Shown piece by piece: positions 27,777-36,776 of a stretch of DNA of 64,000 nucleotides. The stretch's first letter is position 1; every line of letters begins with the position of its first letter. Source of the DNA: Burkholderia sp. FERM BP-3421 (GTDB taxonomy: Bacteria; Pseudomonadota; Gammaproteobacteria; Burkholderiales; Burkholderiaceae). The stretch is from positions 1-64,000 of the forward strand of contig NZ_CP117782.1 of NCBI RefSeq assembly GCF_028657905.1, read 5' to 3'. The notes under the pieces are model-generated. The model was not told the origin of the DNA, ran no database searches, and saw only the letters and a program-made list of their open reading frames with translations. The position numbers and the translations under genes are program-made.

Positions 27777-28324
27777 ATCTGACCGTTATCGACACCACGC
27801 TGCCGGGCGTGAAGATTCTCGAACCCAAGGTGTTCGGCGACGATCGCGGCTTCTTCTTCGAGAGCTTCAACGCCCGCGAATTCGAAGAGGCGACCGGCGT
27901 GAGTCAGGCCTTCGTCCAGGACAACCATTCTCGCTCGGCGCGCAACGTGCTGCGTGGCCTCCATTATCAGATCCAGCATCCCCAGGGCAAGCTCGTGCGA
28001 GTCGTTGCCGGGGAAGTTTTCGATGTCGCCGTCGATATCCGCCGCAGCTCGCCGAATTTCGGCAAGTGGGTGGGCGTGAGGCTGTCTGCCGAGAACAAGC
28101 GCCAGCTGTGGGTGCCTGAAGGTTTTGCGCACGGCTTCGTCGTTCTGTCGGAAGCCGCGGAGTTTCTCTACAAGACCACGGATTACTGGTATCCGGAATA
28201 CGAGCGCAGCCTGCTCTGGAGCGACTCGACGGTCGGCATCGAATGGCCGATCGAAGGCGATCCGATTCTTGCAGCGAAGGACAAGCTCGGGAAGACCCTG
28301 GCCGAAGCAGATTGCTTCGTGTGA
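27773..28324 (+). CDS. rmlC: dTDP-4-dehydrorhamnose 3,5-epimerase
   Basis: This 183-residue cupin-fold epimerase inverts C3 and C5 of the 4-keto sugar. It shows ILEPKVFGDDRGFFFESFNAREF, DNHSRSARNVLRGLHYQ with the catalytic His, and WVPEGFAHGFVVLSE. The start at 27773 overlaps the rmlA stop, and the protein has the usual length. With rmlB, rmlD and rmlA it completes a dTDP-L-rhamnose pathway, so the glycan made here should contain rhamnose or a derivative. Confidence 0.97.
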   Translation: MNLTVIDTTLPGVKILEPKVFGDDRGFFFESFNAREFEEATGVSQAFVQDNHSRSARNVLRGLHYQIQHPQGKLVRVVAGEVFDVAVDIRRSSPNFGKWVGVRLSAENKRQLWVPEGFAHGFVVLSEAAEFLYKTTDYWYPEYERSLLWSDSTVGIEWPIEGDPILAAKDKLGKTLAEADCFV

Positions 28325-28365
28325 CGCGCTGCGCGTCAGATCTTTTGCATTTTCCGGAGCCTTGA

Positions 28366-29151
28366 TTGCGGATGATTGTGAGTTTTTTCTCTGAGCTGGT
28401 TTCCTATCGCTATGTGCTTTCTCAGCTCATTAGTCAGAATCTTACGCTTCGGTACCGGCGGACGGCCATAGGGTTTCTCTGGACGCTCGTCAATCCGCTG
28501 CTGATGATTGCTGTCAGCGCGGTCGTGTTCTCGATCGTGCTGCGTATCGGCCTGAAGGATTATGCGATCTTTCTGTTCAGTGCGATTATCCCGTGGAACT
28601 TCCTGAACGGATGTATTCAGGCGGGTGGCACGTCGATGATCACCAACGAAGGGCTCATCAAGAAGATCTACGTCCCGAAGCACATCTTTCCGGTGTCGGC
28701 GGCGGTCAGCCTGCTTGTCGACAGTGTGCTGAGCACGGTGTCGCTGTTCGTGATCGTGCTGATCCTGGGGGCGAAGCTCACTTCGGCATTGCTGTTTCTA
28801 CCTGTCGCATTCCTGATTACAGGCGTGCTGGGCGGTGCCCTCGCATTGATTTTTTCCGTGGTGTTCGTGTATTTGCGGGATACCGCTCACATCATCTCGA
28901 TTCTGATGCAAGCGGTTTATTACATCACGCCGATTATTTATCCGGTATCGCTTGTTCCGGAGCAATACAGAATTTATTTCAAATTCAATCCGCTGTATTA
29001 CTTCGTGCAACTTTTCCGTGCGCCGATCTATGAAGGAGTTTTTCCGGATGCGATGAGTGTCGCGGTGAGTTGTGGTACGTCGGCTATTATGGCGCTGATC
29101 AGCCTGATTGTTTTTCAGCGGTATTCGAAAAAAATTATTTTTAGGCTGTGA
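28366..29151 (+). CDS. wzm: ABC-2 O-antigen exporter, permease (Wzm)
   Basis: This 261-residue inner-membrane protein has six likely spanning segments and the ABC-2 polysaccharide-export signature LTLRYRRTAIGFLWTLVNPLLM near the N terminus. LRDTAHIISILMQAVYYITPIIYP near the end is also typical. With Wzt it flips finished, lipid-linked O-chain across the membrane. GGAG lies six bases before a TTG at 28366 and twelve before the ATG at 28372; the TTG start is slightly favoured. The gene is clearly more AT-rich than the flanking housekeeping DNA. Confidence 0.93.
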   Translation: MRMIVSFFSELVSYRYVLSQLISQNLTLRYRRTAIGFLWTLVNPLLMIAVSAVVFSIVLRIGLKDYAIFLFSAIIPWNFLNGCIQAGGTSMITNEGLIKKIYVPKHIFPVSAAVSLLVDSVLSTVSLFVIVLILGAKLTSALLFLPVAFLITGVLGGALALIFSVVFVYLRDTAHIISILMQAVYYITPIIYPVSLVPEQYRIYFKFNPLYYFVQLFRAPIYEGVFPDAMSVAVSCGTSAIMALISLIVFQRYSKKIIFRL

Positions 29152-29154
29152 TTC

Positions 29155-29907
29155 ATGGATTCGAAAATTGAAATATCGGATTTAGGCGTCAGATTTCGGC
29201 TTTATCACGACCGGTCTCCGTCGCTGAAGCAGATCATTGCCGGCATGGGGCGCCATCGGGAGCGAAGCTTCAACGATTTCTGGGCGTTGCGCGACATCTC
29301 GCTGACCATCGACCACGGTGAGCGGGTGGGTATCGTTGGCCACAACGGAGCGGGAAAGAGCACGTTGCTGAAGGCGATTTGCGGAATTTACCCGCCGAGT
29401 TGCGGCGCGTTGGACGTGAAGGGGCGCATCGCGCCCTTGCTCGAGATCGGCGCGGGTTTCCAGCCGGAATTGAGTGGACGGGATAACATTTATCTGAATG
29501 GTGCGATTCTTGGTTTTTCCAAGAAGGCAATCGAGAAATTTGAGAGTGAGGTCATCGAGTTTACCGGCCTCTCGGAATTCATCGATACGCCGGTCAAATA
29601 TTATTCGACCGGTATGTACATGAAGCTCGGATTCGCAATCGCGACGGCAGTGCCGCCTGAAATTCTGATCCTTGACGAAATGTTCGCGGGTGGCGATGCG
29701 TCGTTCGTCGAACGGGCGACCGCGCGCATGGATCAGTTCATTGATCAGGCAAACATCATGGTCCTGGTGTCCCATAGCATGGAACTGCTCGAGAAGATGT
29801 GCGAGCGGGTGATCTGGCTGGAGCGTGGCTGTGTCCGCGGTGACGGGCCTGCGCGAGACATCATTGGTCGATATCTCGAGTCGCAGCATGCACAGACGAG
29901 CGCCTGA
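29155..29907 (+). CDS. wzt: ABC-2 O-antigen exporter, ATPase (Wzt)
   Basis: This 250-residue ATPase energises polysaccharide export. It has Walker A GHNGAGKSTLLKAICG, the CDYSSGM-like signature written as YYSTGMYMKLGFA (Gly-Met in place of Gly-Gly), Walker B EILILDEMFAGGD and the switch His in LVSHSMELL. It stops directly after the nucleotide-binding domain, without the C-terminal carbohydrate-binding domain of long Wzt proteins. By analogy with Klebsiella O2a, chain length would then not depend on a terminal cap recognised by Wzt. It starts three bases after wzm. Confidence 0.94.
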   Translation: MDSKIEISDLGVRFRLYHDRSPSLKQIIAGMGRHRERSFNDFWALRDISLTIDHGERVGIVGHNGAGKSTLLKAICGIYPPSCGALDVKGRIAPLLEIGAGFQPELSGRDNIYLNGAILGFSKKAIEKFESEVIEFTGLSEFIDTPVKYYSTGMYMKLGFAIATAVPPEILILDEMFAGGDASFVERATARMDQFIDQANIMVLVSHSMELLEKMCERVIWLERGCVRGDGPARDIIGRYLESQHAQTSA

Positions 29908-29945
29908 CGCCGTCAAGCAAATTTAAATAATTACGTGAACAAGTG

Positions 29946-31820
29946 ATGAAGCGAATCGCCTTTTACATGTTCTATGACGAGCACGGGGTCGTCGATGATT
30001 TCATCATCCACAAACTGCGTGCGCTTCGAGAGCATGTCGACACAATTTTTGTCGTGTCGAATTCGGAACTGCAGCCTGAAGGGCGTGATGCGCTGGAAAG
30101 CGTTGCGGATACGGTCTTCGTGCGCGAGAACGTCGGCTTTGATGTCTGGGCGTACAAGGAGGCAATGGAGGCCTACGGGATCGACCGCCTGGAAGCCTTC
30201 GATGAACTCATCCTGCTGAACTACACGTTCTTCGGCCCGATCTTCCCGTTCTCGGAGATGTTTGAACATTTCGACGGGAATTCGGACATCGATTTCTGGG
30301 GGGTCAGTGCCCACAAGGAAATGGTGCCGAATCCGTTTACCGGCAGCGGCGTGCTGCCGCTGCACATCCAGTCGCACTGGATTACCGTGCGCAAGCGATT
30401 GTTCACGTCGCTCGAGTTCAAGAAATACTGGGCAGACATGCCCATGATCAAGTCCTACCAGGATTCGATTCTGCAGCACGAGTCGAAATTCACCGCGCAC
30501 TTCAGCGGCAAGGGCTATCGCTACGACGTCTATCTTGACCCGGAAGCGTATCCAACTCAGTATGCGACGTTCCAGAGTGTCGTCACGACGCTCGAGGATC
30601 GCTCGCCGATCCTGAAGCGCCGCCTCTTTTTCCATGATCCGCTGTTTCTCGAGCAGAACGCGGTCATTCTGAAAGACGCCATCAAAATCGTCGAGGAGCA
30701 AAGCGATTACGATACCGGACTGATCTGGCAGAATGTCAGCAGAACAACGGTTCCGCGAAATCTGTATACCAATCTGGACAATCTTCACATTCTGAACGAT
30801 GTACTGGATGGTGCGCCACGTGCGGAGACTGGGACCCGGGTGGCCGTGATCGTGCATCTGTACTATCCGGACATGCTCGACGAGATGGTCACGTACATCA
30901 GTCGCATCCCTCGGTCGTTCGATCTGTACATCACCACGAGCAGCGACGAAAAGAAGCAGGACATCGAGGAGCGGCTCAAGGCGCTCGACCTCGGCTGGAG
31001 GTACGAGGTGCGGGTGACGGAGGAAAACCGGGGCCGCGATATGTCGTCGCTGTTCATCACCTGCAAGGACGTCGTGCTCGACGGCGGATATGATTATATT
31101 TGCCGCCTGCATTCGAAGAAGTCGCCTCAGAACAGCTACAACATGGGGCGATTGTTCAAGGCGCACCTGCTGGAAAATCTGTTGTACAACGAAGCTTTTG
31201 TTGAGAACCTGTTGCGCGTTTTCGACGACAATCCACACGTTGGGATGCTGATGCCGCCGGTTATTCACATCGCCTATCCGACGCTTGGCCACGCATGGTT
31301 CGCCAATCGCCCGGGTGTCGAGGAATGGGTGAAGAAGCTCAAGATCCTCACGCCGCGCGACGACTATACGCCGTTGGCGCCGTACGGGACGATGTTCTGG
31401 TTCCGTCCCGATGCGCTGAAAAAGCTGTTCGAGTACGAGTGGAAATGGACCGACTTCAATCCGGAACCGGACCACACGGACGGCGGGCTCGCGCACGTGC
31501 TGGAGCGGTTGATGGGCTATGCTGTTCACGATGCGGGATACCTGGTTCATTGCGTGATGAACCGCGAGATGGCGGCATCAAGCTACACGAAGCTTGAGTA
31601 CAAGCTTCAGCGAATCGCAGGGCTGTTGCCGAACGGAAATATCCTGGATCAGATCGGTTGGATCTCGCTGAATGCGCATCCCGCCTCGCTGCGATTCATG
31701 CTGGGGACATGCCTGCGCATCGCGCAACGCTCTTTTGGCAGCAAGCATCCGCGCGTGACCCGGATGCTCAGGCCGGTGTTTCGCACCATGCGTTCCGTTT
31801 ACCGGGCGTTTGTCCGGTGA
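29946..31820 (+). CDS. rhamnan synthesis protein F (RgpF-like) glycosyltransferase
   Basis: This protein of about 624 residues is related to RgpF, enzymes that build rhamnose polymers. The N-terminal half has IAFYMFYDEHGVVDDFIIHKLRAL and VRENVGFDVWAYKEAM. The second half contains VIVHLYYPDMLDEMVTYI, then ENRGRDMSSLF, a pattern typical of the family, and LHSKKSPQ. A GT-A-like fold in each half is likely, with no membrane segment. A GTG one codon upstream is in frame; the ribosome site is poor for both. The gene begins 38 bp after wzt and continues the operon. Rhamnosyl transfer is inferred from family and from the rml genes. Confidence 0.85.
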   Translation: MKRIAFYMFYDEHGVVDDFIIHKLRALREHVDTIFVVSNSELQPEGRDALESVADTVFVRENVGFDVWAYKEAMEAYGIDRLEAFDELILLNYTFFGPIFPFSEMFEHFDGNSDIDFWGVSAHKEMVPNPFTGSGVLPLHIQSHWITVRKRLFTSLEFKKYWADMPMIKSYQDSILQHESKFTAHFSGKGYRYDVYLDPEAYPTQYATFQSVVTTLEDRSPILKRRLFFHDPLFLEQNAVILKDAIKIVEEQSDYDTGLIWQNVSRTTVPRNLYTNLDNLHILNDVLDGAPRAETGTRVAVIVHLYYPDMLDEMVTYISRIPRSFDLYITTSSDEKKQDIEERLKALDLGWRYEVRVTEENRGRDMSSLFITCKDVVLDGGYDYICRLHSKKSPQNSYNMGRLFKAHLLENLLYNEAFVENLLRVFDDNPHVGMLMPPVIHIAYPTLGHAWFANRPGVEEWVKKLKILTPRDDYTPLAPYGTMFWFRPDALKKLFEYEWKWTDFNPEPDHTDGGLAHVLERLMGYAVHDAGYLVHCVMNREMAASSYTKLEYKLQRIAGLLPNGNILDQIGWISLNAHPASLRFMLGTCLRIAQRSFGSKHPRVTRMLRPVFRTMRSVYRAFVR

Positions 31821-31859
31821 ACCTGTCGGATAATGCTCTGATTCAGTAAGGGGGTGGCA

Positions 31860-32717
31860 GTGAGAGTGACTGTTACGGGCGCCGGCGGGTACGTCGGCCG
31901 ACATGTGGTGCGTGCGCTCGTGGAGTTTGGGCACGAGGTGGTCGCGATTGGTCGCGATACGTATTCAGCCGGGGACATGATCGACGGCGTGGATTATCGT
32001 TCGATGGACATCTTCGACGAAGGCGTCCATACGTTCGAACGGATCGGTAGTCCGGACGTGTGCATCCATTTGGCGTGGGAGGCTGGATTCAATCACCAGG
32101 ATCCGTCCCACATCGGCAATGCGCTGAAGCATTATCGTTTCGTCGAGCGGCTGATTTCGGGCGGCTTGAAACATATCGCAGTGGCCGGGTCGATGCATGA
32201 GATCGGCTATCACGTCGGCGAGGTGGACGCGCAGACGCCGACCAATCCGTTGAATCCCTATGGCGTCGCCAAGAATTTCCTGCGCCAGGCGCTTTCGCTT
32301 TTGTGCGAGAAGCATGGCATTGACTGGAAATGGCTGCGAATGTACTACATCGTCGGCGACGATACGCGGAACAACTCGATTTTTGCGAAGCTGCTGGCGG
32401 CCGAAGCCGAAAACAAGCCGACGTTCCCGCTCAATAGCGGGGAGATGCTGTACGACTTCATCGAGGTCGGCCGCTTGGGACGTCAGATCGCACTGGTATC
32501 CACGCAGGAGGCGTATCGCGGCGTGATCAATTGCTGCAGCGGCCAGCCCGTTGCGTTGCGAACGGCCGTCGAGCGTTTCATTGCAGATCGCCAGTTGAGC
32601 ATTCGACCGGAGTACAACAAGTTTCCGCGGCGCCCCTACGATTCGTATGCGATCTGGGGAAATGCCGATGTCGTGCGCATCCTCGAGGATGCCGTGGGCG
32701 GCTCCCGCCAATCATGA
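31860..32717 (+). CDS. NAD-dependent epimerase/dehydratase
   Basis: This 285-residue short-chain dehydrogenase of the extended type has the nucleotide loop VTGAGGYVGRHVVRAL at its start, a Ser/His catalytic segment around VAGSMHEIGYH and the Tyr-x-x-x-Lys pair in NPYGVAKNFL. It may act on a nucleotide sugar of the O-chain; the substrate is unknown. It uses GTG at 31860: the in-frame GTG at 31854 overlaps the AAGGGGG ribosome site, so the later one fits. It resembles wbiB-type genes of Burkholderia O-antigen loci. The annotation at family level is firm, the sugar is not. Confidence 0.85.
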   Translation: MRVTVTGAGGYVGRHVVRALVEFGHEVVAIGRDTYSAGDMIDGVDYRSMDIFDEGVHTFERIGSPDVCIHLAWEAGFNHQDPSHIGNALKHYRFVERLISGGLKHIAVAGSMHEIGYHVGEVDAQTPTNPLNPYGVAKNFLRQALSLLCEKHGIDWKWLRMYYIVGDDTRNNSIFAKLLAAEAENKPTFPLNSGEMLYDFIEVGRLGRQIALVSTQEAYRGVINCCSGQPVALRTAVERFIADRQLSIRPEYNKFPRRPYDSYAIWGNADVVRILEDAVGGSRQS

Positions 32718-32782
32718 TGACATGAGCCATGCGTCGACGGTTCCACCGAGGATGTAGGGCTCGCTAGCGCCGGGATGGTGGC

Positions 32783-34213
32783 ATGGTATTCAGTTCATTT
32801 TCGTTTCTGTTTCTGTTTCTTCCATTGTTTTTCGTAGGATACGGAAGCATCAGGAATGTCGTATACAAGAATATTTTTCTGTTCGGGGCGTCGCTGGCCT
32901 TTTATTTCGTGGGCGAGCACAGGCAGATCTGGATTCTGATCGCCTCTATCCTCATCAACTACGCATTCGGTCTGCTCGTGGGTCGCGCGCGCGAGCGCGG
33001 GCGTGCGTTTCTGCTTGGGCCTCGGATGCTGGTGGCGTTGTGTGTTGGCGCCAATCTCGTCCTGCTCGGCTACTTCAAGTACATCACGTTCCTGACGGAA
33101 AACCTGGCCGGTGTCGTGCACGTCCTTGGGCTGCCGGTGCACGTTGCGGTCGTGCATGCCGCATTGCCGCTCGGCATCAGCTTCTACACGTTCCACGCGC
33201 TGAGCTACGTGGTCGACGTCTATCGAGGTGAGGTCAAGGCAACGCGGAACCTCGTCAACGTCGGTACCTATTTCACGATGTTCCCGCAGCTCGTTGCAGG
33301 CCCGATCCTGCGCTACAACATGATCGGCCATGCGATGGGCAAGCGCACCGTGACCGCCAACATGCTGTCGCACGGCATCTACCTGTTCGTGCTCGGGCTC
33401 GCCAAGAAGGTGTTGTTCGCCGATACGTTCGCGATGACGGCGGACGCTGTTTTTGCCTTGCCGCCCGCGCAGATCGATTTCGGTCTGGCGTGGGTCGGCG
33501 CGCTGGCGTATTCCTTCCAGATCTTTTTCGATTTCTGGGGCTATTCGCAGATGGCGATCGGCCTCGGGTTGATGATGGGATTTGATTTCCCGCTCAACTT
33601 CAACTACCCGTACATTTCCAGGAATATCCAGGAGTTCTGGCGTCGCTGGCACATGACCCTGTCGTTCTGGTTTCGCGACTATGTGTACATTCCGTTGGGC
33701 GGCAACCGCAAGGGCAGGATGCGCACGTACGTGAATCTGATCGTCGTGTTTTTCCTCACGGGGCTCTGGCACGGTGCGGCCTGGACGTTCATCGTCTGGG
33801 GCCTTTGGCATGGCGGTTTTCTGCTGCTTGAGCGCGCCGCTGCTCGAGGCTTCGAGCGCTTGCCGCGCGCCGTCTCGCATCTGTACACCCTGCTGGTCGT
33901 GATCTTCGGGTGGGTCCTGTTCCGCGCAACGCACTTTTCGGATGCGCTGACGTTCTGGAAGGCCATGGTCGGACTGCACGGATTTTCGTCGCCGGCGCTG
34001 TATCAGTACCTGAACCCGCTGTTTGCCGTCTTGCTGATCGCGGGCGCAGTGTTCTCGACGCCCGTGCCAGCGAAGCTGTCGGCCTGGTGCGTGCCGCGCA
34101 TCGCAGGCATGACGATGCCCACGGCCATGATTGCGGGGTCGGTGCTGTTCGTCATATCGAGTGTGAAGATTCTGTCGGGCTCGTTCAGCCCGTTTCTGTA
34201 TTTCCGTTTCTGA
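32783..34213 (+). CDS. MBOAT-family O-acyltransferase (AlgI/DltB-like)
   Basis: This 476-residue polytopic membrane acyltransferase passes an acyl group, usually acetyl, across the inner membrane for sugar O-acylation. It opens MVFSSFSFLFLFLPLFFVGY, the usual start of this group. It contains RNIQEFWRRWHMTLSFWFRDYVYIPLGG and LTGLWHGAAWTFIVWGLWHG, where the His of the LWHG motif is catalytic. About eleven membrane spans are visible. The partner is the AlgJ/AlgX-like gene 10 bp downstream, the same pairing as AlgI-AlgJ in alginate or WssH-WssI in cellulose acetylation. Confidence 0.92.
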   Translation: MVFSSFSFLFLFLPLFFVGYGSIRNVVYKNIFLFGASLAFYFVGEHRQIWILIASILINYAFGLLVGRARERGRAFLLGPRMLVALCVGANLVLLGYFKYITFLTENLAGVVHVLGLPVHVAVVHAALPLGISFYTFHALSYVVDVYRGEVKATRNLVNVGTYFTMFPQLVAGPILRYNMIGHAMGKRTVTANMLSHGIYLFVLGLAKKVLFADTFAMTADAVFALPPAQIDFGLAWVGALAYSFQIFFDFWGYSQMAIGLGLMMGFDFPLNFNYPYISRNIQEFWRRWHMTLSFWFRDYVYIPLGGNRKGRMRTYVNLIVVFFLTGLWHGAAWTFIVWGLWHGGFLLLERAAARGFERLPRAVSHLYTLLVVIFGWVLFRATHFSDALTFWKAMVGLHGFSSPALYQYLNPLFAVLLIAGAVFSTPVPAKLSAWCVPRIAGMTMPTAMIAGSVLFVISSVKILSGSFSPFLYFRF

Positions 34214-34223
34214 CCGGTAGAAA

Positions 34224-35690
34224 ATGAGAGCCTTGAATCGATATTTTCCAGCGCTTGCCTTTTTCGCCGCTACGCTGATTCCCGCCGTCTCCTGTCTGTA
34301 CAGCCCGGCGCTGTCTTCCTATCTTCACGCGTACGTGCGCGGCGGCGACGTCACGGGACTGGAAGAGCAGGTGCGGCGAAGCAATCCGGTCTGGAACGGC
34401 GCACTCGATATGTATTCGACTACGCTGTATCGGCTTGGTATTTCATCGAATCCTCATGCCGCGCGTATCGGGCAGGACGGATGGGTGTTTCTCGGAAACA
34501 TGCACAACGAGAATTTCGATCAGGCAGTGCGCGCGCGCGAAATCAGCGACGGCGAGGCGCAGCAGTGGGCGGAAGTGCTCGACTCGCAGCGTCATTGGCT
34601 CGAGTCGCGGAACATCCCCCTGCTGTTCGTACTCGCGCCGATGAAGGCCAATATCTACCCGGAGAAACTGCCGCGCTGGGCGCAAGCCATGCGTGAAGGG
34701 AAGCCGTCCGCGTTGGATCAGTTCAAGAAATACGCCGGGGACGAACTGCTTGACGTTCGCGGTGCGCTGATCGAAGCGAAAGCGTCGGGCCTGAGCTATT
34801 CGAAACTGAACAGCCATTGGACCGGCTATGGTGCATATGCAGCCTGGCAGCCGATTGCAAGGCGCCTCGAAACCGAGCTGCCGGGGTTCCACGCATACGG
34901 CACCAAGCCTTACACGGCAATCAGCCATGTCGCCTACGGCAATGAGTTCGATGGGATGGTCAATATCCATGTGCCGAATCAATGGGATGAGGTCTCGCTG
35001 TCCGAACCGACGCCGTCGATCGACATGCTGGCGGCGGACGGCAACTGGGTATCGCTGAACGGCAATCCGCAGACGGATGTGCTGGATTTGCCGCGACACA
35101 CGCGTAACCAAAGCGCGCCGAACAAGCTACGCGCACTGGTGTTGCGTGATTCGATGGGGAACAGCCTGTCGCCGTACCTGCAGGCGTCGTTTCGCGAGGT
35201 GATCCAGGAGCACCATCACTTCTACCCGGGGCATACGTTGAACCTGCCCGCGCTCATCGAGAAATACCGTCCGGATGTGGTGATCTACGTGATGACGGAG
35301 CGATTCTCGATTGCGCCGCTCGGCAATCTCTACTACTGGCGCGGCGAAGAGGCGTTCCGGAAGGCCGCCGGCGCAGGCGATCCGATGCGGGTCGTCCGCG
35401 CGCTTGGCACCCTTGGCGAACCGGCCGTCCTGTCGCTTGATGGTCCCCATTCGTCCGGTTCGCGCACCGGCGTGGTCCGGCTGCGCCTGAACAGCGCCGC
35501 GGACGGCGCGGTCAGGCTGACGACCCGTGACGCGACGCAATCTCGCGAATACTTCGAGTCGGTGACACGTGGTGCCAATGACCTCTATTTCTTCCTGTCC
35601 GAAAGCGAGTTGAAGGGTAGTATTGATGTCGTGCCGGTTGGTACCGACTCGATTCAGATCGAGACAAGCGAAATCAAGCGGCCATCCTAG
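34224..35690 (+). CDS. AlgJ/AlgX-like periplasmic O-acetyltransferase (SGNH fold)
   Basis: This 488-residue protein carries one N-terminal membrane segment (8-28) and a periplasmic SGNH-like domain. DGWVFLGNMHNENF, VLAPMKANIYPEKLP, LNSHWTGYGAYAAWQPI and VLRDSMGNSLSPYLQ are the family motifs. Ser310 and His198 fit the catalytic Ser and His. The Asp of the family Asp-x-His-Trp is Asn196 here, a change that may lower or alter activity. A Rossmann-like or beta C-terminal part follows (about 390-488), perhaps for glycan binding. It probably receives acyl groups from the MBOAT protein encoded just upstream and places them on the O-chain. Confidence 0.85.
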   Translation: MRALNRYFPALAFFAATLIPAVSCLYSPALSSYLHAYVRGGDVTGLEEQVRRSNPVWNGALDMYSTTLYRLGISSNPHAARIGQDGWVFLGNMHNENFDQAVRAREISDGEAQQWAEVLDSQRHWLESRNIPLLFVLAPMKANIYPEKLPRWAQAMREGKPSALDQFKKYAGDELLDVRGALIEAKASGLSYSKLNSHWTGYGAYAAWQPIARRLETELPGFHAYGTKPYTAISHVAYGNEFDGMVNIHVPNQWDEVSLSEPTPSIDMLAADGNWVSLNGNPQTDVLDLPRHTRNQSAPNKLRALVLRDSMGNSLSPYLQASFREVIQEHHHFYPGHTLNLPALIEKYRPDVVIYVMTERFSIAPLGNLYYWRGEEAFRKAAGAGDPMRVVRALGTLGEPAVLSLDGPHSSGSRTGVVRLRLNSAADGAVRLTTRDATQSREYFESVTRGANDLYFFLSESELKGSIDVVPVGTDSIQIETSEIKRPS

Positions 35691-35793
35691 CGCGTACAAC
35701 GATGGACCGGATCATGCGCTGGTCCGGTACGCCAGTCAGACGAGGTCTTGGCAGCCGGGCCGTCTGTCGCAAAAATTGTTCACGGGAAGACGT

Positions 35794-36747
35794 ATGGGGC
35801 GCACCGCGCTGACGCAGGAGGCGGATCGCTTCGAACAGACGGATGATCGCAAGGTGTGCGCGGTCATCGTAAGTTTCAATCCGGATATCGAGCATCTGCG
35901 CGCGATGATCGACGCGTTGACGCCGCAACTGGCGCGCGTCGTCGTCGTCGACAATGGGTCGGCGCCATCGGCGCTCGGGTTTCTGGAAACACTTGCGCAA
36001 CACGCGCAGGTGGACGTCGTGCCGCTCGGCGAAAATCGCGGAATTGCGAGCGCGCACAACGAAGGCATCCGATATGCGCGTCGTGCCGGATGCCACTACG
36101 TACTGCTGCTCGATCACGACAGTAAGCCGGCACCCGATATGGTGGCGCAACTGGTCGGTGCCGAACGGCATCTGACCGGGGAAGGCGTGAAAGTGGGCGC
36201 GGTCGGGCCGGTTGCGATCGATAGTCGCACGGGCGCCCGTGCATCGTTCGTCGTGATGCGGGGTGTCCGGCTGCGGCGCATTCAGTGCGGTGGCGACGAA
36301 ATCACGGAGGTCGATTTCCTGATCTCGTCGGGAACCCTGATCGTATTGTCCGTGTTCGACGAGATCGGCGGCATGCGCGACGAACTCTTCATTGATCATG
36401 TCGACACGGAGTGGTGCTTTCGCGCACGCACGCACGGCTATCGCCTTTTCGCAGTCGGGGCGGCTGGTTTGCTTCATTCATTGGGTGATGAGGTGCAGCG
36501 CGTCTGGATCGGCCGCTGGCGCAGCATTCATGTTCATTCACCGCTACGCGACTACTACATGATCCGCAACACTCTGCTGGTGGCGAAGATGTCGCGACTG
36601 CCGTTGCGCTGGCGCATGGCGCTCATGATTCGCGCTGTCGGGTCGTTCGCCTATTTCAGCCTGTTCATGTCTCCGCGTGCGCGGCGAGTCGCGGCGATGG
36701 CGACCGGTGTCGCGCACGGGCTGACGAACCGGTCCGGCAAACGCTGA
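35794..36747 (+). CDS. GT2 glycosyltransferase, rhamnosyltransferase-like
   Basis: This 317-residue GT-A enzyme shows VCAVIVSFNPDIEHLRAMIDALTPQLARVVVVDNGS at the N terminus, the DxD-like LLLDHDSKPAPDMV, and FIDHVDTEWCFRARTHGYRL typical of the rhamnosyltransferase subgroup. The C-terminal hydrophobic stretch (about 270-300) suggests membrane association. The ATG at 35794 was preferred because GGGAAG lies upstream; the longer frame has no family similarity. It likely adds a rhamnose to the growing lipid-linked O-chain. Confidence 0.88.
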   Translation: MGRTALTQEADRFEQTDDRKVCAVIVSFNPDIEHLRAMIDALTPQLARVVVVDNGSAPSALGFLETLAQHAQVDVVPLGENRGIASAHNEGIRYARRAGCHYVLLLDHDSKPAPDMVAQLVGAERHLTGEGVKVGAVGPVAIDSRTGARASFVVMRGVRLRRIQCGGDEITEVDFLISSGTLIVLSVFDEIGGMRDELFIDHVDTEWCFRARTHGYRLFAVGAAGLLHSLGDEVQRVWIGRWRSIHVHSPLRDYYMIRNTLLVAKMSRLPLRWRMALMIRAVGSFAYFSLFMSPRARRVAAMATGVAHGLTNRSGKR

Positions 36748-36776
36748 TTCGCTGCATGCCGAGGTCAAATATACAC

